Origin: Beijerinckiaceae bacterium
GTDB taxonomy: Bacteria; Pseudomonadota; Alphaproteobacteria; Rhizobiales; Beijerinckiaceae
Assembly: GCA_947476075.1 (NCBI GenBank)
Contig: CANJPM010000007.1
Coordinates: 1-48,762, forward strand
Length of the DNA: 48,762 nt
Reading direction: 5' to 3'
Made by a program: the position numbers and the translations under genes. How positions within the stretch are numbered: the first letter of the stretch is position 1; each line of letters opens with the position of its first letter. Below are positions 16,044 through 23,312 of the stretch, one piece after another. Under the pieces are notes generated by a model, which saw only the letters and a program-made list of their open reading frames with translations, searched no databases and had not been told where the DNA came from.

Positions 16044-16481
16044 TCAGCCGTAATTGGCGGCCGGGGCGTCGCTTATGGCCAGCCGCTCATGGGCGGCGCG
16101 CAGGGCTGATATGGCGCTGTCGAGCTCGTTCTTCTGACGCTCGAGGCTGCTGATTTGCGCCACAATTTCTGCGGGAGCCAGCGTCTGCTCGATTTCTGAA
16201 TCGGTGGATTCAATGCGCGGCATCATCTCAAAGATGCGGCCGAGCGTGAAGCCGAGGCGCTTGGCCTTCAGGACTTTCTCCAGGCGCCCGCGGCAACGCG
16301 CGTCATACAACCGGGCGGTGCCATGCCGCAGGGGCCGGATCAGGCCGCGGTCTTCATAGAAGCGCAGAGCGCGCAAGCTTAGCCCATAGCGGCGGGCCAT
16401 ATCGCCAATTGTCCAGAGTTCGCCGGGGATAGATTCGTTTGAATGGGGCTGCACGGCCCGCGCTAGCGTGTTTCCAATCAT
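16044..16481 (-). CDS. MerR-family transcriptional regulator
   Basis: The protein has 145 residues. The MerR winged helix-turn-helix is WTIGDMARRYGLSLRALRFYEDRGLIRPLR (about residues 23-52), followed by RLYDARCRGRLEKVLKAKRLGFTLGRI and a C-terminal dimerisation coiled coil (about 105-135, SLERQKNELDSAISALRAAHERL). No cysteine pattern of metal-sensing members is seen, so the effector is unknown. The ATG at 16481 has GAGAAG four bases upstream. It may be cotranscribed with the downstream isomerase-like gene and is divergent from the PodJ-like gene. Confidence 0.9.
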   Translation of the reverse strand: MIGNTLARAVQPHSNESIPGELWTIGDMARRYGLSLRALRFYEDRGLIRPLRHGTARLYDARCRGRLEKVLKAKRLGFTLGRIFEMMPRIESTDSEIEQTLAPAEIVAQISSLERQKNELDSAISALRAAHERLAISDAPAANYG

Positions 16482-16801
16482 TTTCTTCTCAATCCTTGCT
16501 CATCACGGCCGCCGAGCCCTCCAGCCGCCCGAAAAGGACGACGTCACCCTTAGCCATAAGCGAGACTATAGAGCGATTCGAACGCTAACACAACCTAAAG
16601 TGGTGTCTTTGCGTGAATACAACCTGATTGGCGCTCCCCACTCACTCCCCAATGCGCCCGCTGCGCGCAAAACCGGGACGCGCTTAACGGCATTTTTACT
16701 ATGCGGGGGGAAAAGTGATTGGCCGATCAGGAGCGCTCTCCCCAGCTCGCCGTTCGGAAGTCGCAGCGTTCGTAGTGGGGCTAGCCCCTTTCAGGCCATC
16801 A
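16482..16801. promoter_or_regulatory. 320-base divergent intergenic region with CtrA-like and GANTC sites
   Basis: No RNA gene or convincing small ORF is seen here. A TTAA-N7-TTTAC element at 16684-16699 is one base away from the alphaproteobacterial CtrA half-site pair TTAA-N7-TTAAC. A GATTC (GANTC methylation site) lies near 16575. Both kinds of site mark cell-cycle promoters in alphaproteobacteria. A G-run at 16705-16710 could serve as ribosome binding site for a GTG at 16715 that extends the downstream reading frame by 29 codons. Confidence 0.35.
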
Positions 16802-19800
16802 ATGAGCAAAGCCATCCCGTGGAGCGTTGAAAGCGTCGGATTCGATGCACGGGAAGCCGTGACCGAATCTGCGCGTCGCGACGGGATGGGCGTCAGTGAC
16901 TGGCTCGCCAACGCCATCAGCGAACACGCGACCTTGATCGGGGTCAGTCCTCATGAATTGACCGAGGAAGAGCGCGTTCAGGCGCTGGCGCGCAAGATTG
17001 GGCCGACTACGAAACGCCCCGCCGAGACGCAGGCGCCGCGTCGGTGGGATTCCGATCAGGTGCTCAACGAATTGCAGGCGCGCTGGCCCGCACCCCGTCA
17101 GCAACCAGCGTCTGGCGCCCGCAGCGAGGTCAACGCGCTCATTCAGAATCTGGGACGGCGCTTTGAGCCGGGCGCTTCTGCCTCCGAGCGCCACGAAGGC
17201 AAGCCCGGCGACGCTTTGCGCATGGAGCTTGAACGCCTCTCCAATCTGATGACGAAGATGCGTCGGACGCCTTCCGGCGGCGCCCCGGACGCTCATCCGA
17301 AATTCGACGGCGCGCGCCGCGAGTCGGCAAAAGCCGATTTGTCGACGCTGCTGGACGCCGTCGCCGCGCTTTGCCGCGAAGCTTCAAAAGCGCAAAACAC
17401 AGCGCAAGGGTCAGCGGATGCGCAAGACGTGGCTGACCTGAAGCGCGACATGGGCGTTCTGCTGGGTGCCATTACGCACGCGCAGCACGCCGCTTCCGGC
17501 GCAAAGCCTGGCGGCGCCGCGATTGACGACATGCGCCGCAAAGTCGCCGAGATCAGCCGCACACTTGCAAATCTTGGCCCCAATGAAGACGCGGCCGCGC
17601 TCGATCATTCGGTGCGCGCGTTGTCAAAGCGCGTCGCCTCCTCACGCAAGGTGGGCTTGCGTGAATCCATCGTCGAACCGATCGAAGGCTTGCTGGTCGA
17701 CCTCAAGCGCACTTTGGCCGATCTCAACCCGGCTGAAACGCTGGGCGCCATCGAACGCCAGATTTTCGCTATGGTGCGCCAATTGGAGCAGGTTGCGCGC
17801 ACCGGCGCCGGGGCGGACGCCATCGGTCGCATGAGCGATCAGATCGCAGAAATTCATGGATTGCTCGCCCAAGCCTCCAGGCCGGTGCGTCTCGATCATA
17901 TTGAGGCGCAGATCTCAGATCTGGCGGGACGCATCGACCGCATCGCCGAGCGCGGCAATTCGCTCGCCGGCGAGCGGGCCGTGGCCGAATGCGTCGAGGC
18001 TATCCGCGCTGAATTGAAGGTAGGCCTGCAGAAAGGCCTCTTTCTTGCCGTCGAAGAGCGTATCGAAAGTCTCTCGCGCAAGATTGACGAGACGATCGCA
18101 AAATTTCCGGCAAAGCGGCTGGACGACATCCACGAGCGCCTTGACGAAATGCAGCGCACGTTTGGGCAGCAGGGACTGCGCTCAAGCGATGCGGAGCGGC
18201 TCGAAGAGCGAATGCGCACGCTGCAGGAGCGGCTCGACCGTCCCGATCAAAGCGCGGCTGAGCTGGCGCAGCTCAATTCGCTCGTCGGTCAGCTCGCGCG
18301 CCGGGTGGAACAGGCCATCGCCACTGGCGCCAGCCCCGATTCGCTGGGCGTGATCGAGCGGCAGGTCAACGAAATCGTCACGCGTCTGGATAGGCAAGCG
18401 CGCGGTGAGCCCAATGTCGAGCGCCTTGAAGGCTTGCTGCGGGCTGTGGCGGAGCGCCTCGATCAGCCGCTCTCGCCGCAGCAGCTGGAACAGGTGCGTG
18501 AGACTGTGCGCCTGCTGTCGCAAAACAATCTGAATGTCGGCGGCTCCCCCGATTCCCTGCAGGCCATCGAGCAACGGCTGTCTGAAATCACTGCGCGGCT
18601 GGCCGAGCCAGTCAGCGTCGATTTCGACACCACGCGCATTGAGACGCTGATCTACGATATGTCAGATCGGGTCAGCGCGTCCGCTGGCGCCAATGCGCTG
18701 GAATTGCAGCAAACGCTTGCGCGCATCGCCTCCGCCGTCGATGAACTGGGCAAGACGTCCGGCGGCGCCCACGCTTTGCGTGCGCTCGAATCCCAGATCG
18801 CGGAAATCGCAGCCCGCCTTGACGAGCCGGTCAGCGCCGAGCTGGACACGTCGCGTCTTGAGGCGATGGTGGAGCGCATCGGCCAGCGTCTCGACGACAA
18901 TCATGCGGGCGACCAGAGCGACGGCGCCGAAACGCTGGCGGGGCTTGAACGCTCTGTCGCCGAGATTTTTCAACACATCGAACAATTCCGCGAAACAGCG
19001 ATCCTCACCGCCGAACACGCCGCCCGCAAAGCCGCTCGCGAAGCGCTCGCCAGCGTAGCGCCGCCGCCGCGTGCTGAAGATCCGCAAGCGCTTGTGGCGA
19101 TGGAGCGCGAATTCGCCGACATCCGCTCGCGCCAGAGCGCCGCAGATCAGCGCACCAACATGTCGCTGGGCGCGGTGCAGAACACGCTCGACCAGGTTGT
19201 CGACAGGCTGTCGGCCATCGAACGCTCCTCTGAGCGCTCGAGCGCAAGGGGTGCGAGCCTTTCGTCCAATCTTGCTCCGTTGTCCCAGCCTGAAGCGCCG
19301 CCTTCGGCTGGAGCGAAGGCTTTTCTGCCGCCGCCGGTAAAGCCGTTCACGCCTCCGCCGCCCGAGCCCGTCCCTGCGCCCGCGCGCGAGCCCGTGATAG
19401 CGCCGCCGCGTGCTTTGGTTGAGCCGCCGCATCGCGAAATCCCAGCGCCGGAAGTGCGGACGCCTGCCGACGATGCTACGGCTTTAAATGATTTGCTGCT
19501 GGAGCCGGGCGCTGGCAAGCCCGCTACCAGCGGCGTGGTGATGTCTGGCCTTGGCGCGCCCGCCGAATCTGGCGCCGAGACGGGGCCGCGCGCCAGTTTC
19601 ATCGCAGCAGTCCGTCGCGCACAATCTGCTGCGGCCTCCGCGCAGGCTGGCGAAATCGACATCACTGCGCGCGGCGAAACCGTGCTCGAACAGACGCGCG
19701 CACGGGCGCGCGCCGCCGCCAGCAAGACGCAAGAGGCCAAGCCCGCGCGCCGCGCCGGCAAGTTCGGCGCGTTGTTTGCAAAAATCGCACGCGCCGGTCT

Positions 19801-20806
19801 GTACGCCGCCATCGGCGTCGGGTTGCTTCTGGGTGCTGGCAAGGTTGGCCTGTCAATGCTGGAGGAGGCAGAGCCTCCTGTGGAGCAAAGCGCATTGCCG
19901 CCGCCCGAAGCGCCTGCGAAAGGCAAAACGAACCTGTCCGCATTTGAAGCGCCCGCGCGCTCGCCCTCGCCGACTAGCTCTAATGCTAACGCTAACCCAG
20001 CTGCGCCGCGCGATCAAAACATCGATCGGGCCAGCGTCGCGAGCATAGATCCCCGCCAGCCGGCGAGCGGCAAGCCGCAGGATTTGCGCGTCGCCGCAGG
20101 CAATGGCTCGCCGCTGGCGCAATTCGAAATCGCCCTGCGATATGCCGAAGGGCGCGGCGTCGCACGCAATCTGCCGCAGGCCGCAACGTGGTTTGAGCGC
20201 GCCGCAGAACAGGAATTCGCTCCTGCGCAATACCGGCTTGGCGCTCTCTATGAAAAGGGAATAGGCGTCGAACGCGATCTTGAGAAGGCGCGGTCCTGGT
20301 ATCAACGCGCAGCCGAACGCGGAAATGTGAAAGCAATGCACAACCTCGCCGTGCTGATTGCGGAAGGGGCTGCGGGCAAGCCCGATTACGCCAATGCAGC
20401 GCAATGGTTCCGCTCCGCCGCCGAGCATGGCGTGCGCGACAGCCAGTATAATTTTGCAATCTTGAACGCGCGCGGTCTTGGGACGGCGCAAGACATGGTG
20501 CAATCCTACGTCTGGTTCTCGCTCGCCGCCGCGCAGGGCGACGAGGACGCAGGCAAGAAGCGCGCAGACGTGGCCGCCCGTCTTGACGCCCGCCAGCTCA
20601 ACAAGGCGCGCTCTATCGTCGATAATTTCACGCCCAAGCGCGCCGAGGTCGCCTCCAACGACGCTTCGCCGCCGCCCGGAGGCTGGGAGTTCTCGCCAGA
20701 GCCCGCCAAAGCTGACCCTTCAAAATCCGACGCCACCAAATCCGAGGGAGCCAAACCAGCGCCGCAACGTCCCGGCGCAGCCAGGCCGCGCGTTTCGCGA
20801 CTCTAG
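16802..20806 (+). CDS. PodJ-like polar organising protein: coiled coil, single TM, C-terminal Sel1 repeats
   Basis: This protein of about 1334 residues has an N-terminal segment WSVESVGFDAREAVTESARRDGMGVSDWLANAI typical of alphaproteobacterial PodJ-like proteins. About 800 residues of helical coiled coil follow, with internal repeats of the form SLxxIExQxxEIxxRLxEPVS. A Pro-rich linker (about 840-890), one transmembrane helix near 995-1020 (GLYAAIGVGLLLGAGKVGL) and at least four Sel1/TPR-like repeats near 1100-1250 complete it. PodJ in Caulobacter sits at the old pole and recruits polarity and cell-envelope factors. The ATG at 16802 matches the family N-terminus. A GTG at 16715 has a stronger G-rich ribosome site and cannot be excluded. 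The periplasmic C-terminus lacks a visible peptidoglycan-binding domain. Confidence 0.88.
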   Translation: MSKAIPWSVESVGFDAREAVTESARRDGMGVSDWLANAISEHATLIGVSPHELTEEERVQALARKIGPTTKRPAETQAPRRWDSDQVLNELQARWPAPRQQPASGARSEVNALIQNLGRRFEPGASASERHEGKPGDALRMELERLSNLMTKMRRTPSGGAPDAHPKFDGARRESAKADLSTLLDAVAALCREASKAQNTAQGSADAQDVADLKRDMGVLLGAITHAQHAASGAKPGGAAIDDMRRKVAEISRTLANLGPNEDAAALDHSVRALSKRVASSRKVGLRESIVEPIEGLLVDLKRTLADLNPAETLGAIERQIFAMVRQLEQVARTGAGADAIGRMSDQIAEIHGLLAQASRPVRLDHIEAQISDLAGRIDRIAERGNSLAGERAVAECVEAIRAELKVGLQKGLFLAVEERIESLSRKIDETIAKFPAKRLDDIHERLDEMQRTFGQQGLRSSDAERLEERMRTLQERLDRPDQSAAELAQLNSLVGQLARRVEQAIATGASPDSLGVIERQVNEIVTRLDRQARGEPNVERLEGLLRAVAERLDQPLSPQQLEQVRETVRLLSQNNLNVGGSPDSLQAIEQRLSEITARLAEPVSVDFDTTRIETLIYDMSDRVSASAGANALELQQTLARIASAVDELGKTSGGAHALRALESQIAEIAARLDEPVSAELDTSRLEAMVERIGQRLDDNHAGDQSDGAETLAGLERSVAEIFQHIEQFRETAILTAEHAARKAAREALASVAPPPRAEDPQALVAMEREFADIRSRQSAADQRTNMSLGAVQNTLDQVVDRLSAIERSSERSSARGASLSSNLAPLSQPEAPPSAGAKAFLPPPVKPFTPPPPEPVPAPAREPVIAPPRALVEPPHREIPAPEVRTPADDATALNDLLLEPGAGKPATSGVVMSGLGAPAESGAETGPRASFIAAVRRAQSAAASAQAGEIDITARGETVLEQTRARARAAASKTQEAKPARRAGKFGALFAKIARAGLYAAIGVGLLLGAGKVGLSMLEEAEPPVEQSALPPPEAPAKGKTNLSAFEAPARSPSPTSSNANANPAAPRDQNIDRASVASIDPRQPASGKPQDLRVAAGNGSPLAQFEIALRYAEGRGVARNLPQAATWFERAAEQEFAPAQYRLGALYEKGIGVERDLEKARSWYQRAAERGNVKAMHNLAVLIAEGAAGKPDYANAAQWFRSAAEHGVRDSQYNFAILNARGLGTAQDMVQSYVWFSLAAAQGDEDAGKKRADVAARLDARQLNKARSIVDNFTPKRAEVASNDASPPPGGWEFSPEPAKADPSKSDATKSEGAKPAPQRPGAARPRVSRL

Positions 20807-20920
20807 CGACGGCACTGCGACGAACTGGCCCGCAGGGACTTTTTACGCAGGCGGGTCTTTCGGTTAAAGGTGGCATCACCGGAATCGAGTCGGACTGAGA
20901 GTCAAAGAGGCGCGTGCCGC

Positions 20921-21847
20921 GTGGAAATCTACCTGCCCATCGCAGAAATGCCGATCGACATGTTCCTGATTTTGGGAATGGGGATGACGGTCGGGTTCAT
21001 TTCCGGCATGTTCGGCATTGGCGGTGGATTCTTGCTGACGCCGCTGCTGATCTTCGTGGGCATTCCCGCAGCGGTGGCGGTGGCGACGCAGGGGCCTCAA
21101 ATCGCAGCCTCCTCCGTCACCGGCTCCATCGCCTATTGGCGTCGCAGGAGCATTGATTTCAAGCTGGCCTGCGTTCTCATCATGGGCGGCCTCGTTGGCA
21201 CGGGGCTGGGCGTTCTGTTCTTTAATCACATGCGCAAGATCGGCCAACTCGAAACCGTGATCGCCATCGCCTACGTTTCGTTACTGGGCGTCGTTGGGCT
21301 TCTCGTTTCGATGGAAAGCGTACGGGCCGTTTTCCTCAGCCGCAAGGGCGGGGCGTCGTCGCGGCGTCTGGCTGGCCGACATTTTTGGTTTGAGGGTCTG
21401 CCGCTAAAGATGCGGTTTCATCGTTCAGGGCTTTATATCAGCGTCATTCCAGTGATCGTTTTGTCGGCGCTGATCGGCTTCGCCGGCGCCGTTCTGGGCA
21501 TCGGCGGCGGCTTTATCCTTTTGCCGGCGCTGATCTATATTTTCCGCGTGCCGCCGCAAGTCGTCGTTGGTACGAGCCTGTTTCAAATCTTGTTCACGAT
21601 GATCGCCGCGACAATATTCCATGCGGCGACCAATCAATCGGTGGATTTGTTCCTAGCCCTGTTGTTGATGGTGGGCGGCGTGTTCGGGGCCCAGTTTGGC
21701 GCGCGCGCCGGCGCCAATTTGCGCGGGGAATATTTCCGTCTGCTGCTGGGCGCATTGATCCTGATCGTCGCCGCGCGGTTCGCCGCCGATCTTGTGAGTC
21801 CGCCGCGAGAGCTGTTCTCAGTTACGCGCACGGAGACGGTGCGGTGA
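20921..21847 (+). CDS. TauE/SafE-family permease (TSUP), paired with a TIGR02186 protein
   Basis: The 308-residue inner-membrane protein has eight or nine hydrophobic segments and the two family repeats: SGMFGIGGGFLLTPLL (residues 28-43) and AVLGIGGGFILLPAL in the second half. The start is taken as GTG at 20921 (EIYLPIAEM), which fits the family N-terminus and has AAAGAGG ten bases upstream; an in-frame GTG at 20870 would add 17 unlikely residues. It overlaps the TIGR02186-type gene by 4 bases (GTGA). TSUP members export or import sulfite, sulfoacetate or other organosulfonates; the substrate of this alphaproteobacterial pair is unknown. Confidence 0.9.
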   Translation: MEIYLPIAEMPIDMFLILGMGMTVGFISGMFGIGGGFLLTPLLIFVGIPAAVAVATQGPQIAASSVTGSIAYWRRRSIDFKLACVLIMGGLVGTGLGVLFFNHMRKIGQLETVIAIAYVSLLGVVGLLVSMESVRAVFLSRKGGASSRRLAGRHFWFEGLPLKMRFHRSGLYISVIPVIVLSALIGFAGAVLGIGGGFILLPALIYIFRVPPQVVVGTSLFQILFTMIAATIFHAATNQSVDLFLALLLMVGGVFGAQFGARAGANLRGEYFRLLLGALILIVAARFAADLVSPPRELFSVTRTETVR

Positions 21848-22608
21848 GCGCCCGCGCCCTCGCGGGGCTGATGCTAATCATGCTGACGCCGTTTTGTCAT
21901 GCGTCTGCACAAGGTCTCGTGACCACGCTGTCGACAGATCGCGTGCCGATTCAATCTAATTTCACCGGCGGACGGATTTCCGTGTTTGGCGTTGTCGAGC
22001 CCGGCGCGGGCGCGCGGCCAAAGAACGGTTGGGACGTTGTGGTGAGCGTGCGCGGCCCGCGCGGCGCAGTCACTGTTCGGCGCAAGGACAGCGTCGGGCC
22101 GATGTGGCTCAACCTTGACGCGCGCAGCTATATCGCCATCCCCTCGTTCATCTCGATATTGTCGAACCGTCCGCTGGAGCTGATTGCGCAGGCGGAAGTG
22201 CGCGAGGATCTCCGCATTGGCATTGACCCGCTGATCCCGCCGCAGACGGCGGCGCGCGTGGGCGCCAACGATCCGCAATTTCGCGCCGGCCTGCAAAGAT
22301 TGCGCATGCAGCAGGGACTTTTTCACCAGAGCGCCGACCGCGTGCGCTTCATCTCGTCCGGCGTGTTTCAGGCGCAAATCGACTTGCCGGGCATTGCGCC
22401 GCTGGGCAATTACGATGTCGAGGTCGCCCTCTTTTCCGGGGGCGCATTGGTGACGAAAAATCAGCTGGGCTTCACCGTCACCAAGACGGCCGTCGAGCAA
22501 TGGGTGGCGAACGCCGCGCATACGAACGGCCTCCTTTATGGATTGGCGACGGCGCTGATCGCGGTGCTGGTGGGGTGGCTTGCAAGCCTCGTTTTCCGTC
22601 GCGATTGA
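21844..22608 (+). CDS. TIGR02186-family periplasmic protein with C-terminal membrane anchor
   Basis: The 254-residue protein has an N-terminal signal sequence (LAGLMLIMLTPFCHASAQG). A beta-rich periplasmic domain starts LVTTLSTDRVPIQSNFTGGRISVFGVVEPG, the family signature. One C-terminal transmembrane helix (about 228-248, GLLYGLATALIAVLVGWLASLVF) ends in a short basic tail. It starts with GTG overlapping the stop of the TauE/SafE permease, which implies a fixed complex. In alphaproteobacteria the two families co-occur as a pair. The role of the beta domain, whether substrate capture or gating, is not established. Ends 5 bases before the convergent pdeM gene. Confidence 0.88.
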   Translation: MSARALAGLMLIMLTPFCHASAQGLVTTLSTDRVPIQSNFTGGRISVFGVVEPGAGARPKNGWDVVVSVRGPRGAVTVRRKDSVGPMWLNLDARSYIAIPSFISILSNRPLELIAQAEVREDLRIGIDPLIPPQTAARVGANDPQFRAGLQRLRMQQGLFHQSADRVRFISSGVFQAQIDLPGIAPLGNYDVEVALFSGGALVTKNQLGFTVTKTAVEQWVANAAHTNGLLYGLATALIAVLVGWLASLVFRRD

Positions 22609-22613
22609 GACGC

Positions 22614-23312
22614 CTAATCAGGCCGGCAGGATTCAAGCCCAATGCGGTAGACGTTGGCGCGCCCCAGAACATGAGCGATTGTTCGCGCGCCCGTAAACAA
22701 TGGCGCAAAGGCTTCGTCCAGAATGTTCAGACCGCCCGCATAGGCGCCAAACGCGGGCATTACGCAGCGCGCGCCATCGCTGAGAAAACATCTGCGGCGC
22801 AAGCGTCCTTTGGCGGCGGCAACCCGCGCGACCGGATGCAGGTGGCCAGCGATTTCGAGGCCGCGATCTTGCGAGGGCTCATGGCGCAGCGTGATAGCGC
22901 CAAGACGATACGTCTGGCACTGCAGCCCGTCAGCAAACGCCGGCGCCTCAGGATCGTGATTGCCCGCAACCCAGATCCATTCGCGCCCCGATTGCAGTGC
23001 GGCAAGACTCGCGCGATCGGCCGTATTCATAAGCGCGCCTGCGCGGGCGTCATGAAATGAATCGCCCAGCGCCAGAACGGCGCGCGGCTGATAGCGCGCG
23101 ACAGCCTCGCCAAGCCTTGCCAGCGTCGCCGCTGTGTCATAAGGCGGCAGCAACACGCGCCGCTCGGCGAAGGCGGCGCCTTTTTGAAGATGGAGATCGG
23201 CGACGATCAGCAAACGCTCGCCAGCATGAAACAACGCACCCGAGACGTCGGCGCAGAAATCCTCGTCGCCCAACGAGAATCCCTGCTCGACGCTGGCAGT
23301 AATTCCACTCAT
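22614..23312 (-). CDS. pdeM: Ligase-associated DNA damage response endonuclease PdeM (calcineurin-like metallophosphoesterase)
   Basis: The 232-residue two-metal phosphoesterase has the five family motifs in order: D39-x-H41 (VADLHLQKG), GDSFHD (83-88), GNHD (117-120), H144, and GHLHP (156-160). The N-terminal part is the short version of the fold seen in the ligase-associated group. The start overlaps the end of the Lhr-type helicase by 4 bases (ATGA), so the two are translationally coupled. Homologues studied in Pseudomonas are manganese-dependent DNA nucleases found with Lhr-Core helicase, exonuclease and ligase, and all four are present here. Confidence 0.94.
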   Translation of the reverse strand: MSGITASVEQGFSLGDEDFCADVSGALFHAGERLLIVADLHLQKGAAFAERRVLLPPYDTAATLARLGEAVARYQPRAVLALGDSFHDARAGALMNTADRASLAALQSGREWIWVAGNHDPEAPAFADGLQCQTYRLGAITLRHEPSQDRGLEIAGHLHPVARVAAAKGRLRRRCFLSDGARCVMPAFGAYAGGLNILDEAFAPLFTGARTIAHVLGRANVYRIGLESCRPD

